Positions 35,560-55,701 of a stretch of 64,000 bases of DNA are shown here, one piece after another. A program made the position numbers and the translations under genes. How positions within the stretch are numbered: the first letter of the stretch is position 1; each line of letters opens with the position of its first letter. The notes under the pieces are model-generated. The model had not been told where the DNA came from. It did not search any database and saw nothing but the letters and a program-made list of their open reading frames with translations. Source of the DNA: Limanda limanda (taxonomy: Eukaryota > Chordata > Actinopteri > Pleuronectiformes > Pleuronectidae); NCBI RefSeq assembly GCF_963576545.1, contig NC_083638.1, positions 10,734,522 to 10,798,521 on the forward strand. The letters run 5' to 3'.

Positions 35560-36560
35560 AAGGATAAATCTTGGCAGCTTAAGCGTATAACATGTCTTTA
35601 TCACATTGTCGGCAGCAAGCGCCTCTGTCTGGGGTTTCCGGTCTGAGTTATGACCTCATCATCTCGTTTGTACAAAAGGGAAAAATTTAATTAGTTAGAG
35701 TAATGAGCGTAGGTGCTTTTCATAAGAAATATCTCTGCTCATTGTTCCTCGAGTCGTTTCAGAGACTAATCTGCTGCATATAGCCCCGTCTCACTTAAAT
35801 CCTGGCCCTCTGAAAGAGCTGTCAGGGGTCTGGCTTTTCAAACACGACTCCCCATGGGGGTCTTAGATCAAAGATGAAAGTCTGCTGAATGAACTGGGAG
35901 ACTGGGTTGGAGGGGCGGCATGAAGGGAGTTAGGAGAGCGATTCATCAAATTAACAAATTTGCTTTTCCTTTTCCCCCGGTGGGCAACAGAGTAAATTCT
36001 CAGGTACTTAAATCAGTGTTGCGCTGACAGGGAAGGAGAAGGGGGCGGAGTCAGGAGGCAGAGGGAAGTTCTCGGTGCGACAGCGATGTGAGCGTGAACG
36101 AATGTGTAATTAATGACACTCTTACTCCTAATTAAAACCTCTTAGCTTTCTCCTCACAAGGTTGCAGCAGCTGGTATAGACAAGGCCCTCACTGTGAAAC
36201 GAGCGACATAAATTTCATGACAGTATCGCGAGGCGGCACCTGCTTATGCCCACACCTGTCACGGCTGGAATCATACCTCATTCTGTCAATGCATAAACAT
36301 CCTCCGAGAAAAAAAGGGGTAGATTCTCTCATCCCAGGCTGGAAACCCCTGGTGACTCCAAGGTGGTACTCTATCCAATTTTTCGAAATTAAATGTATCG
36401 TTGTTTGGTGCACTAACGCAGACACCTGCCTCCTCGAGTAAAAATGGAATGACCCAGATCTGGGAGATTTCCCTGAGGAACCCCATCCCAGTATTGCCTT
36501 GTAACTATAACTTAATATCATTTCGAAATCTCCTGAGGATGATACAGCTAGTCAAACCAC
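35560..36560. promoter_or_regulatory. Candidate conserved regulatory DNA (35.6-36.6 kb)
   Basis: Repeat-free sequence with dense homeodomain-type words (AATTTAATTAGTTAGAG near 35686, GTAATTAATGACA near 36104, CTAATTAAAACC near 36128), balanced composition and few homopolymers. It looks like vertebrate conserved non-coding DNA. I see no exon here. Inference only. Confidence 0.35.
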
Positions 36561-36779
36561 AGGCGGAGGGGAAACAAGAGGATGAGCCGATGGAGGCCAG
36601 GAGCAGGTGGGGAGAGAAGGAGAGAAGCTGCGTGCGGGAGAAGTGTGGAGGAGAGAGAGAGAGGAAACCCACAAATGTAAAGATAACACTATGCCCCCAG
36701 ATAATAAAAGCAACATGGGAACAATAAAAGGGTATCAAGCAATTTGAAAAAAAAAACAATAGGAAACAGCATGGGAGTG

Positions 36780-37142
36780 CCATTTAGCATTAAAGTTTAA
36801 TGTTGGTTCAATAAATGATTCTGTTGTCTTTTACAGAAGTGTCTTTAACCGGGGCAGACTACTCGGAGCGTCCTCCGGGACACGCAGGGATGCTTTTCCT
36901 CCCATCTCACTTCTACTCTGACTTTGGTTTCCATTCTTTCAGCTCCGTCTAGTCACGACCTGACGGCTTAGTCGTTTTTCATGTTTCTCCCTGATATTAC
37001 TTTCAGTTTCTGCCTCTGTGGCTTCTCTAACCAGTAGCTTGTGCAGTGGAGTAAAATTACGTGCGAGCTACCTAACTAGCCAAATTGCTAGCCGACGCTG
37101 ACTCAGCTAGTTAGCATGGTAGCTTTCTTAGCAGGTCCTAAG
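36780..37142. other. Gene-free stretch
   Basis: No gene, no clear repeat. Several CTAGC/GCTAG words cluster near 37050-37130. Confidence 0.5.
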
Positions 37143-37369
37143 CATAGACTGCAATAAACAAGGGGCGTCATGAAGGCTTGCCAAAAGTGAACCCAAAGTA
37201 CCTTGATCGCCCTCTGTTGGATGGCTGCAGTATATTTCATAAACCCCACCTTCTCCATGTTAGTCAAATGGACTAATGTGGGCCAAACTTAGAAGGTTGA
37301 ACTAAACGCAAATTACACAACGTTTGCAAAGTTGGTTTCTATCATTAAAGGCTGCTCTTGAAAGACTAC

Positions 37370-37370
<1 letters not shown>
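37143..37370 (+). repeat. Interspersed repeat, copy 1 of 2 in window
   Basis: Shares an ordered set of words with 58995-59210: TAGA(C/T)TG at the start, TTGATCGCC(C/A)CCTGTTGG-like, GGCTGCAGTATA, AAACCC, CC(T/C)CCTTCT, a TTAGT/GTCAGTG word, and GGTTTCT(A/G)T. The copies differ at many sites and are in the same orientation. Such a repeat is common in fish. Its class is unknown to me, and no coding or terminal repeats are visible. Confidence 0.6.
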
Positions 37371-44399
<7,029 letters not shown>

Positions 44400-44400
<1 letters not shown>

Positions 44401-44830
44401 GCCCATTGCCTTCTATTCTTTAAATTTCCATTAAGTAATAAGACGGCACCTTGAAATCTCATCGAGCAGTCGGAAGCCTAAAGCGTTGCACCTCCGGCTG
44501 CATGAGCTCGATACTTTGCATTCTTTATCCTCCAACCACTGAAAAAATAAACCTCATCAGTTTGCTGCTACGCAAACAGCTTGCATTGTTCATGCGGTAC
44601 GCTTCAGCCTAGAAGGCCTTTTCATTTGTCATGTCAATTAGATATTAAGCAGCATTTAGGAGAATACAGCGACGTGTTTACACAGGCTGTTTGTCTGTGA
44701 ATCCCTCTTGACTACTGTCAGCCACCAACTCTCAGAGTATTCACTTGTTTGAAGGGTAACCTGTGGCCCCGACTTATCGAGGTAATGTAAAGCCTCCGTC
44801 ACTATTAATTAACCGAGATAAATTACTAGA
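44400..44830. promoter_or_regulatory. Candidate conserved regulatory DNA (44.4-44.8 kb)
   Basis: Repeat-poor stretch holding TGTCAATTAGATATTAAGC (44631-44649), which combines MEIS-type TGTCA with a homeodomain ATTA, and ATTAATTAACC near 44804. Balanced composition and lack of simple repeats suggest an enhancer-like conserved element. Not demonstrated. Confidence 0.35.
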
Positions 44831-45931
44831 ATTTGGACATCTAAACCCAACATACAGTTTTCAATTGGGCTGATTTGACTGTGGCATGTGGGAGGAGAGA
44901 AAAAGAAACTCCGACACAAAGACAGACACACGGAGGAGGAAGTGATAAGTAACAGAAAGGCCTGTGCTAACTCCCTCAGTCTTTGTAGTGTTGATAGGCT
45001 AATTCTCCTGGCTAATTAGACATAGTGGGGAAGAAAAGTCTTTAGCTTCAGTTTTTGAAATGAAGCTTTGATTAGGTAGTTTAGTATTTTAATTACCCGA
45101 GCATTGCATCATTGACAAAGTTATAGAGTGTGTGTGTGTGTGTGTGTGTGTGTGGTAGCGATGTTGAGTTGTGATTGTGTTAAATCTGAAATAATGAATG
45201 GATTGATTTAAAATCTCATGTTCTCAAATATATTCAAATGAAAACCAGTTTGAACTTTTAACCTGTGAAAAGTGAAATATTAAGACAACTCAATTCTTTC
45301 CGCGTTTGTTTATTTGCTCCAAGTTCTTGTTAATATTCAGAAACAGATGAAACAAGCTCAAATAAGTCAACAGGAGTTAAAGTGTCAGGAAGAATAAAAG
45401 GTGCAGAAGAGATAAGAATTTTTAATGACTTCAGTTGAATGGTTGTGGTACAGCTGCTTTCAGACGTGCATTGATATCCAGGCATTTCCTAAAATTATCC
45501 GTAGGGGCTGTTTGTGAGAACACGAGTCAACCAGACCAATAAATTCCTTAATGTTGGGGTCAATGGTCAAAGTTATTTATTAAAGGTCAAATACATATTA
45601 GAATCGCATAAAGTGTTTGATGCACACCGAGCAAATTGATAACCACAAGCCAGCAGAAGTCTTGTGAGTCGGCTCTTTGTTTTCATAGCCCACAGCTAAA
45701 TAAATAAGAAATAATTGATGTTCCTCTTCCACTAACATCACAGGAGCACTGTCTTCTCTTTAAAGGTCATGACGTCACAGAGTTGTTCACATGACCCGAT
45801 GAAAGGCATCATTCAGTGTAGTCCAAGTGCAGCTGTTGTTTTATGACAAATATGCTTTTAATAGGTCGTTATATATTTAGTATTTTTATGTTCTTTCTTA
45901 AATAGCAGGACACACAGCATTTCCAAAAGTG

Positions 45932-45987
<56 letters not shown>

Positions 45988-48200
45988 TGGGATATGCAAC
46001 ACTTAACAACCATGTTATTTATATGGAAATCATAGATGCTGTGCTTTGTGTGGTGTTTGTCCACACTGGGTGTGGCGAGTGGAGCAGAGATGGTTGAAAG
46101 CAAACAGCCGGGGACATGCTCGAATGGCCTCCTTCAGCAGGCCAGATGCCAAACACCTCGCAAAACAGCATTGTGCAGCAAGGAGCTGAGAGCTGCGAGG
46201 CAGCGGCGGCTGCTTTCAGACGAATCTGTCACAAAGCAACATGAAATTACATGCAGCCAGTGAATTACACACAAGGCCACATATGGTCGCCCACTTTGCA
46301 TCTGAAAGGCAGTTTTCATTTCTTGGTCCAACTGTCTCGCTGTCTGTCGCACTGCAGTTTGTAGGAAAGGATATTCACAAACTCAAAAAAACTAAAAATG
46401 TCAAAATTGTAATTAAAACGGAGTGAAAACACCAGTTAGCAGCGAGTGCCTCACATCCAGACTGTGCCACCTGGAACTGGTAAGTGTCTCAGCCACTTAC
46501 ACTTAATCTTTCTCTCATTAAACTGTTACTCCTGTCCCTTCCTCTAATAATATTAAACCTTTCCACGATAAAAGTGGCCTTGAATAACTGGTCAGCTTGA
46601 TCCTTATTCATCGCGGTTACCACAGTCTGTTTATAGTGGGATTTAACCACCTCATGTTCTGCAACCTGTTTTTTTTGCTTCTCCATTTCCTTGATTTACA
46701 TGCTCCCATCATGGAGACTTTAAATAATACAGATTTGTACCTGAGCTGCTTCAGGAGTGGTTTGATTGATCACCTGATGATCTATCCACAACATGTGAGG
46801 CATTTTTCCTCAATATACAATACGGTGGCATTAGTAGAATGGCACATTGTAGCGCACCTTAAGCTACCATAGTCACTGTACTTATTTGCAGTGGGTGCCT
46901 TAAATATCCTTAATATTGATCATGAATTACTGATCATTGATCATGAGTCGGTCACCTGTCCTCTCCTGATTCCATGTAACCTATGCGGTGAGGAAGAGTC
47001 TCATATGAGTCTCTAAGGCCAAACCCATGATGCGTTGACTTATTTCAAATCATTCATCCCGAATTTACTTAAATAACTGATTGGTATTCTTATTTTTGTG
47101 CTGTGGTTGTTTATTGCCATAAAATTCTGAGCAAATATCTAAACAAAATTTGACATGTAGGCCAAAAGTCCAAATCAAAGTTTAATTTAATTTCCAGAGC
47201 TCTTAATTGACCTCATTGCTCTTGGGCCTGGATTTGAATATTTTGTGTGCATCTTTACAAATATTTTATTTATGAACTTTAAAGTAAATTATTGAATGTG
47301 TCTGGCAGAAATGTAAAGCATTACACAGTGCATTCTACCCACCTTCCAGTACTGCCAACAAAAAACATGCCAGATGTTTATTGCACAAAACTAGATGGCG
47401 GTGTATATGTGGAGTTTTCCTCACACACATGTTTATATCAATATTGGATTTAATTGGTGAAAACCTTCACCAACCGTTAAGATACATCAAGGTGGAGTTA
47501 ATAACATGCTCAGTGCACACAAGCGAATCACCCATGACCACACATCTGTTCAATTTATTTACTGAAAATCTGTATTTTAATTACAATGCACTGCAGTTTA
47601 CTTCTAAAATCCAGATCTAATTTCCCAACCATGTGACAGAAAGTTGAGATGCCTCTGGATCAGTGGGAATCTTAGTTAAATCCTAGTGTAGAGCAGCTTG
47701 AAAATGAATTCATTCGTAAATTAGAGGATGTGTTGCAGAGGCCAGTAGATTTCACGTCTGAATCTTTTTTTTACAGCAGATGTTTTTCAGCAGGTGGTTG
47801 TATATTCCAGTGTGTTTACATATTTATGAATGAAAATCCAGCCGGAAGGCCAAGTTCAGTCCAGCGAGTTCAAGATGTGTGCTTTAGTTTCCTTCAGCAA
47901 AGTAAAAAGAGAGAAATGTTTAAATCAAAACATATTTTCTCAGCCTTGAAATCCTCATAGCTGCATAAAAGCACGTACTGGTGACTGTGTAATTTCTCAC
48001 AGTAGCTATTGGTTAGTTACTCGCTCCAAATGTGAATCCCCTCCTTTTAAACAAAAAGCAATCTTAAGCTTTGAATACATAATAAATAAATATATCTTTT
48101 CTGGGCATATATGAATGTAGAACTTGAAATGAACAGGAATGGCACAGAAATGATTCAATTTAATGCAAAAATCTAATCTAAAATCCAAACAGTCAGATGT
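44830..48200. other. Gene-free stretch with CA/TG microsatellites
   Basis: Contains a (TG)n tract at 45128-45154 and a (CA)n tract at 45932-45985. No exon, RNA gene or complete mobile element recognised. Confidence 0.55.
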
Positions 48201-48322
48201 GAAGAAGAAGAAGAAGAAGAAGAAGAAGAAGAAGAAGAAGAAGAAGAAGAAGAAGAAGAAGAAGAAGAAGAAGAAGAAGAAGAAGAAGAAGAAGAAGAAG
48301 AAGAAGAAGAAGAAGAAGAAAA
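48201..48322. repeat. (GAA)40 microsatellite
   Basis: Forty uninterrupted GAA units. Long purine-only mirror-symmetric DNA can form triplexes. The poly-lysine and poly-phenylalanine frames across it are artefacts. Confidence 0.97.
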
Positions 48323-49890
48323 CTAAAAGTTCTGCACAAATAAACTGTATATTTATATCACCATGAACAAAAGGGTGAAAAAGAACCACAACACTTTTAG
48401 AACTGGCCACACATCAATACTGGTCCATCCTACCTCACGCCTCTAGCCAGTGGTGGACGTGTACGTGGGTGTGTGTGTGTGTGTGTGTTGCTAGGACTGC
48501 TTTTGGGCATGTACTCATGCCAACTGATGGCCTAATGCCTAATGTAAGATGAAAAGGTGTCAGTACAACAGCCAGGAGCGTCCTTATTTCCCAGCTGTTT
48601 TTCTACTCCCTCTCGCAAAACTCAATAGGCCTGTGTCCCTGCTCCGCGGCCTCCAGGATGACTGCAGCCAGCGCCGAGGCATTTTTGATTTGCCGGACCT
48701 CGGGCTCTGAGCCACAGTGTGTAAAACACTCAGCAGGTCATGGGTCTCTGGGAAGTAAACAGCAGTGAGCGTGTGTGTTTGGAGCTTCAGTTATATGGAA
48801 CTAATGTCACCCGTATATTCATGTGTTTCTTCGCAGTTTGAAGAGGATGATACTTGATGAAGGGATAAATCATCCAACCTCTTTACCTCACACTGAGCCG
48901 GCTGAGGTGAAACAGTTTAGCTAAATTTGGCCTGATGAAAAGCTGTAAGTGTCTCGGGCATAAGTGAAGTCATCGACACGTCTGCTGTTAACTGTCAGAA
49001 GCTCCCTGTTGTCCTTCTGATGCAAGAGCTGCTTTAATCTCTGCTTTTCATCAGAGATGCAAATATAATATCTGCTGCCATGATGTTCACAACCACTGCA
49101 TGATTGATATAAAAAGGTGTGTGTATGTGGGGGGGTGTTTAGCCTAGTTAATGTTTAAACCTTAGTCAATTTCTTTTTCTCTCCCTGCCTCTGTCATAGG
49201 GTCAAATTCTACCACAAATTAAACCACGAAATATCCTTTCAATAATTTAATGTATGATTTGATTACATATTTCTGAATACATTTGAATTGAATGCCTCTC
49301 TTCTTGAATTATTTACTTTTCTGCATGAAATAAACAAAACCCTTTAGTCCTGTTAGATTTTTGTTCAGCGTTTGGTTTGACCTTGGTTTTACATGAGAGT
49401 AAATGAAGAAGCCATTAAGGACACTGTATACTGCAGATATGAATGCACCTCCATCAGTTTGCAGAAGTTATGTTAACAACTTCTGCTTCCTTTCGACTCC
49501 CGCATGAATGAGCGGCCGAATACACAGAGCTAAACAAACCAGTCTGATGAAAGATGGACAAAGCAGATTCTCTCTGCTTCTTGTTGCTTATGATTGTATG
49601 ATTTCTACAGTTTATTTTAGTTGAAGTGTTCTTGCTTGGCATTGTTAACCCAGTCCTTGTCCTTGTGGTCATGTGCTACCACACATGTCAGCACAAGTTA
49701 GCAACCGCTCGTACTTCAGCTCCAACATGCAGCTCCATTTTCCATAATAATGAAAGCTGTATTCACAATCAGCATCCCCTGTGCCGATTCAAGCAATGGA
49801 AAACAATTATCTTGCACGGCACCGTTTTTTTGGGGTGGAGAATGCAAATGTCCTCTATGTCTCCTCTGCTCCCAGCAGTATGGCAACACA
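48323..49890. other. Gene-free stretch
   Basis: Contains a short (TG)n at 48469-48488. 48,840-49,110 is repeat-poor with an ATGCAAAT octamer-type word near 49058 and may be part of the same regulatory landscape as the next region. No exon seen. Confidence 0.5.
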
Positions 49891-49899
49891 TCGGGGATG

Positions 49900-50488
49900 A
49901 GCCCTTGACCGGGGCTCATGTAAATGCAGCGACTGTATTCAAGGGCGGCGGAATCAAATTAGAGAGCAATGGCATAAATATTTGTTACATTACATGAGCA
50001 TCATTTTCTCATTCCGGGTAAATATATAAACACACAGAAACAGATCCGGGCGGCTCGCACCTGAGCCATGGCCTGAAAACATTGACTGACAGCTCTCTGT
50101 CTCTCTCTCTCTCTTTCCTCGAGAAGCGCCTGATTAAGTCGAGCACTTTGCCCCTAATTTGGCCTCTTGGCTGCGATGGCGGCGATAACAAGCACACGGA
50201 GATAATAAAACATACTCTTATGGAATAATAGTCTGGACTTTTGAGCACCCTGGAAAAGCCAGCTGTTGGATTTTTAAATGTTAATCTTTGAAGAAGCAGC
50301 AGGAGTGCGCTCGTCAGTAAAATGAGAGGCTGCCAGGATTCTGCGGCGGGATAATTAATTGCTGAGTCTTTACTGTGGGGATGCATCCAGCGAAACCCAT
50401 TGCAGATATTATACAGCTGTTAACTTTTGAGCCAATTCAATGTGGGGTTTTTTTTCTTTCATCCCTCCATCCCCCTTTCCTTGTTCAC

Positions 50489-50527
<39 letters not shown>

Positions 50528-51360
50528 ATGAGTTATTGTTTGTGTGTAATGATGTGTACATATGTGCATACTTGCATGCCTGTGTTTAAGCACCCCCCTG
50601 AAGCCCTTGTGTATGGCAGCCAGATGTTGCAGCTGGAATATACAACCTTGTTGACTAAAAAAGCGATGTGCAGCTCTGTGGACTTGCGAGCAGGTTTATT
50701 GTAAATATTCATGAGCTGCACTTAATTTGATGTATTTGGGAGTTCGATCAAAAGCTCAAAGGCAGCGGTGACATTTTTGTTTCTTTTCTTCGTCGCTCTC
50801 TGTCTGTGACCTTTGGTGATCTTGGGATTTGACCTTTGTGACTCGCTCAACATCATCTTCAGTGGCATAATCCCCAAATTACCACAAACAGTTGCCAACT
50901 GTAAGCCCCTTTTGTTTTGTTTGGCGATTAAGATTTATCTTTTTTAGCTGGCTCAGGATTTAATCTTGGCCTCGCAACGAGGGCAAAGTTGACTGATACT
51001 GTTTAATGGCTTTAAAATCCTAATTTCTCTCATTCGGTGGGAAGTAATTAATTTTTGCAACATCTTGATTTTAGTGCGCATATTATTTTCAAATCTAACA
51101 GTGAAAAAAAGGGGAAATGTGATCTTTTTAAATTTGCGCCGAAACACCTCCTGTAACATTATCAGAGCCTGTGTTTGGTTAGACTCAACGGAATCTTCCC
51201 ATTTTTATTTTAGTAATTAACCCCAGTTGAGGCCTAGAGCTGCCCAAGTTAATGAAGTTGAGATTTCTGTGCAGGATTAATTAGAGCTCAAATAGGAAAT
51301 GGGGGGGCGTGGAGAGGGGGGTAAATAAACAATGTAATAAATGACGCAGTGCATGGTCTT
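49900..51360. promoter_or_regulatory. Candidate conserved regulatory cluster (49.9-51.4 kb)
   Basis: The longest stretch of its kind in the window. It is interrupted only by a short CT tract (about 50098-50115) and a (TG)n at 50491-50523. It is dense in TAAT-core words: GATAATTAATTGCTG (50350), GGAAGTAATTAATTTTTGC (51041), TAGTAATTAACCCC (51212) and GGATTAATTAGAGCTC (51273). The base composition is balanced and no frame is open for long. This is the look of ultraconserved developmental enhancers. I cannot test conservation. Confidence 0.4.
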
Positions 51361-54300
51361 TAATGCACAATTAAATTGGGATTGTCTTGGGATGAGGCAA
51401 AGCACACACAAGTTACTCTCTTAAGCTGCCTCCATATATCATGCCTTCACTGGTAATGGTTAGAGCCGAGCCAAGTAAGCCCCATGGTGATATTTAAAAC
51501 ACTACGGATAAACACGCAGACAGATTTTGTGACGTCTCATTACCGGCTACCCACTAAAACCAGAACACCTATTCAAATTCATCCCGGGGCTGAAAAACAC
51601 CAGACGGCATCATAACGTGAAAATCCAATGTCATAAGATCACACGGGGTAAAAGCTCCAGGTACCAGCTGGGAGAAAAAACATTTCTCTAAAAGATGGGT
51701 TTGTGTAAAAAATAACATAGTAAAAAGTGTTAGACTACCTTTCCGTTTATTGGTTCATCAATCAGAACCGAAGGGAGTAAAACAGGGAATCTCTCCCAGG
51801 TGGCAGCTGTAGGTATTAAGTTGACGGTTATTAAGGATTTGTTTAAACATCCTGGGAAACGCACTTAGTCACGTTCTGGTCAACAGTTGGATGACAACAT
51901 CGATCTTTAGGTACACGTGTAGTTGGATCCTAAAGCTGTGTAGCCAATTTGAGTTTTACAGAGTGGAAACGGGTGAAGGAAAGGAAAACACAACCCAGCC
52001 ACCAGCACCTCTAACCATGAGTTATTAATGTGTTTTTTTTGGTTTAATCAATACAAATACACCCAATACTTGTTGGCTGGGAACAAGTGGAGATTCAAGG
52101 AAGCTACTTCTCCTGCACAAGTAGAAAAGTCTGCCACAGACTTAGCTTTAAAGGTTCTAGTAGACAAATTATATTATCTGTGGACAGAGCTGTACACACT
52201 GTTTCCCCCTAAAGGCTCATTTATTCTCAATGTGAGATACCGTGCCTTCTATCCGTACTCTGCGTTTATCTTGTCCATATTTGTGTACGTGTTCCGAAAG
52301 CTTTCAGATACGGACGAACAGAGTAGAGCAACTGGAAATCTTAAGGCCGCATAGCCAATAGTTCAAGTGAGAAAGTAATAGGACACAAGGAAACGTTTCA
52401 ACAATGGCGAGACTATTTGTGGCGACTTGTCTGGTCAAGGTAAACTTTATTCAAGGTCATGGTATACTTCATTGTCCCACAAAGGGAAATTCATGTTGTC
52501 ATACACATCTCGAAAAAAGAGAGAGTGCCTTTAGTAAGATATACATACTGAAAGTGCACTCAGAATATACCATATACAATCGTAATAGTTTAGTACTTTA
52601 GTTTGTAAGTTGTACCAGCATTATTTACAACATGATTGCCTTTGCTGGAATATAATCACATCCTCCTCCACCGTTCAAGTGTTTGTTGTTGAAGAATGTG
52701 GGCAGGGAAGACTTAACTCTTATGCTAACTTAAGAAGCTATTGATTCAGCTCTATTTTTACCATATAGATGTGATCTGTTAATCTCCCAAAAAGCATGTA
52801 GGTGTGTTCCGCAAAATGTGCATTTCCCTTTAGAGGGTATGAGTGTTACTTCTTGGTTGGAAATGACATTTTCTCTTAAGGTCACCGCTATTGGTCAATA
52901 TTAATTCCTGCGACATCACTGGAGAAGCAGAGCGACCTTACAGAGGCCATATGAGTCAGCGCGTGTGGTATGGATTCAGCTGCATTCTGCATTTGGCCTT
53001 TTTGTAATCTCTTCTCCAAACGTCTCCGCCCGCCTGTTGTTTTTGGATACCCAGAAACATTGACTTGACATCGTACCAGACTGTTGTCTTCTTTGCTTCG
53101 GGTTTATTTCCCTGAATCTCTGGCACAAAATCGTTGCTATTTCAGCTTCCATGTAGGGATGCGAGTGCACGGCTGCAGGTTCTTTGTTAAAAAGTAACGT
53201 AGAAAATCCCCAAACTACTCAAGAGGTTTTATCACGGTCAATCCTATTATAATATTTATATTCACTGATGGTTGAGTGAATAAGAGTTGATATATTGACA
53301 CGGTAATAATCACCTCTTGGTAAAGTGGTCCTCCAAAGGGGTTATCTGGGTCTGTAGCTGCAGTATGTGATAATGGTGCTCACATAATGGTACAATATGA
53401 TCTCAGGACAGTACAGCTGGCAACAATACTAAAACTCACATCCTCTCTATGAAGATAAGTGGCTGCAGAAATGGAAAAGCGCTGGCCAAGTGTCAGTATC
53501 TTTGATGTGACTTGCCTACTTGGCACTGGCTCTTTTTGGCTCGCTGACTGTTATTCAACAGAGGCTCCATGAAGGAGGATGTAGCTGATACTTGACAGAC
53601 TTGACAAAAACTGATAACAAAATTTTTTTCGCTTCTGGAAAGCTGTTTTAAAGGATTTCATAGACAGCTATGACAACTTAGGGAGTGGTGGACAGCTGGC
53701 CCCTTATCCAGTCATCATATAACTATTACATACCATAAAAAAAGTGTTGGAATGTATGGAGTTTGTGTTGGAGGATGAGTCTTTTGTGTTTCTTACAGAT
53801 ATCTGTGGCCCCAGGTGAAAAGATTTATTTTAATGCCGTATTTATGACCGGGCAGTATTTTCCTCAGTGCCGTTGAAACTGCTGAGCAAAGAGGTAGAGT
53901 TTAAGATGCAGTAAAACTCAGTAATACACTTAAAGTCTGACAGTTTGTGGGAGTTGAGGCACAGCAGACGGACGAGACCCTGCTGGGTAACATGTTCATT
54001 TGTCCATATCTCTTCTTCAGCTCCCACGGGAACCCTCCCTCCTTCTGTTGCCTTATTCCTATATTTCTTAAGGGGGTCTTTTTCGCGAGAGATCTCTATC
54101 AGAGGGAAAAATCTGTGTTCAACAGTTCACTTGGCAGCACCTCACTCAACAATGAGAAGACGGAGAAGCTCTGTGAAGTGGAGGTGCCTGAAAGCTGTGC
54201 TCGCTGCGCTGGCCAGAACTTTTTAAGATCATTTTTGGCCTGACTGTTTAATGGCCCAACATTACTGCAAGCGAGATATCAAAGCACAAGTTGACTGCTG

Positions 54301-55669
54301 TGATGAGTTGATGCTTTCTAATTAGTGTAGCTGCAGAGGGCTGAATGTATGCTGCATACACTTTGCAATGCTGACACTTTTTTTTTAATGTATTCTGTGT
54401 TATTTTCCACTGCGAATCACTGAAAGGCTGGTTTGGAAGTGTTTCATTTTTAAATTTGCATGGTTTCATACTCTGATCCCTCTCACAGTGCAACTAAATA
54501 TGCATTTCTTTATGATAGTCATGGCAATTATGATAACACACACACACACACACACACAAGCACGCTCACACCTGCAGTCAGGTAACATTTAGAACAGATG
54601 GCTCATGAATTCCTGGGTAACTGTAGCTTTTTGTATAAAAACCTCACATTTATTATAGCACAAATAGTTACAAAATGATCAAATCGTGTGAATCCGTAAA
54701 TTGTCAGCGATTGTGCACAGGCACCAGGCATTAATTGAGCTGATTCAGATGAACTGCCTATGTTGGTAATAAATTATTCCACTACAAATTTAGAATATAG
54801 ATATAGGTCTTTGCTTTGATCAAAACTGCCTAGAAGCTTATCCGCTGTTTCTTTTGAGTTGTACTGCACAGCAAGTCAACGGCGCGCGCTTCCTGTTGGA
54901 TCTCAGTGTTCTGGTCTTCCTCTAGTTATACGATATGTGTTATTCATTAGAAACCCTGTCCTCTGGCTACAGAATGCAGAATATTTGAGCTGAGGCCATG
55001 AACCGATCAATGTAACCTGCTGGCAAACACTCACAGAGATCCGTACTTTGGATATCTGTGCGTCCGTATGTATAATGCTTTGCCGCAAAAAGAATCTCAA
55101 TAAATCATCTCTTCTTATCATTTACATTCCTTTGACTGGACTTCTCTCAGAGTGAGATGCACAGCAGGGATTCTCGTCTGAGCCCAACCACAGTCTTTCA
55201 ACAAACATATGAACAAATTATGTTTTAAATGCCCTAATTAACAATACACATATGTTATTATGTTCCTAATCCATTTATTCTGGTATTCACTTAGTTATAA
55301 TATGTGTTGACATGTGTATAAATGACACCATTTCTTTGAAACGTATAATTATGATTAAAAAACGTGTAATTATTTGCTAAAGGGATGCTTTACCGTTACT
55401 GTTGCACAGACTGAAATATGAGAATTAATCATCTGAAGCCAAGAGAAGACCTGAGCCTATATTTTACAGTGTGCCAGTTGTCCATAACATTCTGGGGGAG
55501 GAAAGCAGATCAAAGAGCAGAGATGGCATTTATCCACTTTATCCCAGCCTAATGCCAGTTTTCATGTACGCTCCTGGAATCCCTCATTAAGCCAACGCAA
55601 GGTAGCAGAGAAATTGACTCAGCTTACTCTTGCCTCCATTTAAGTGCTTTTCACCGAACCACAAAACTT

Positions 55670-55701
<32 letters not shown>

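Noticed and set aside
48006..48410. Poly-phenylalanine and poly-lysine frames
   Set aside because: Translations of the (GAA)n array.
52028..52354. 108-codon frame
   Set aside because: No recognisable domain. The second half resembles a degraded repeat rather than coding DNA.
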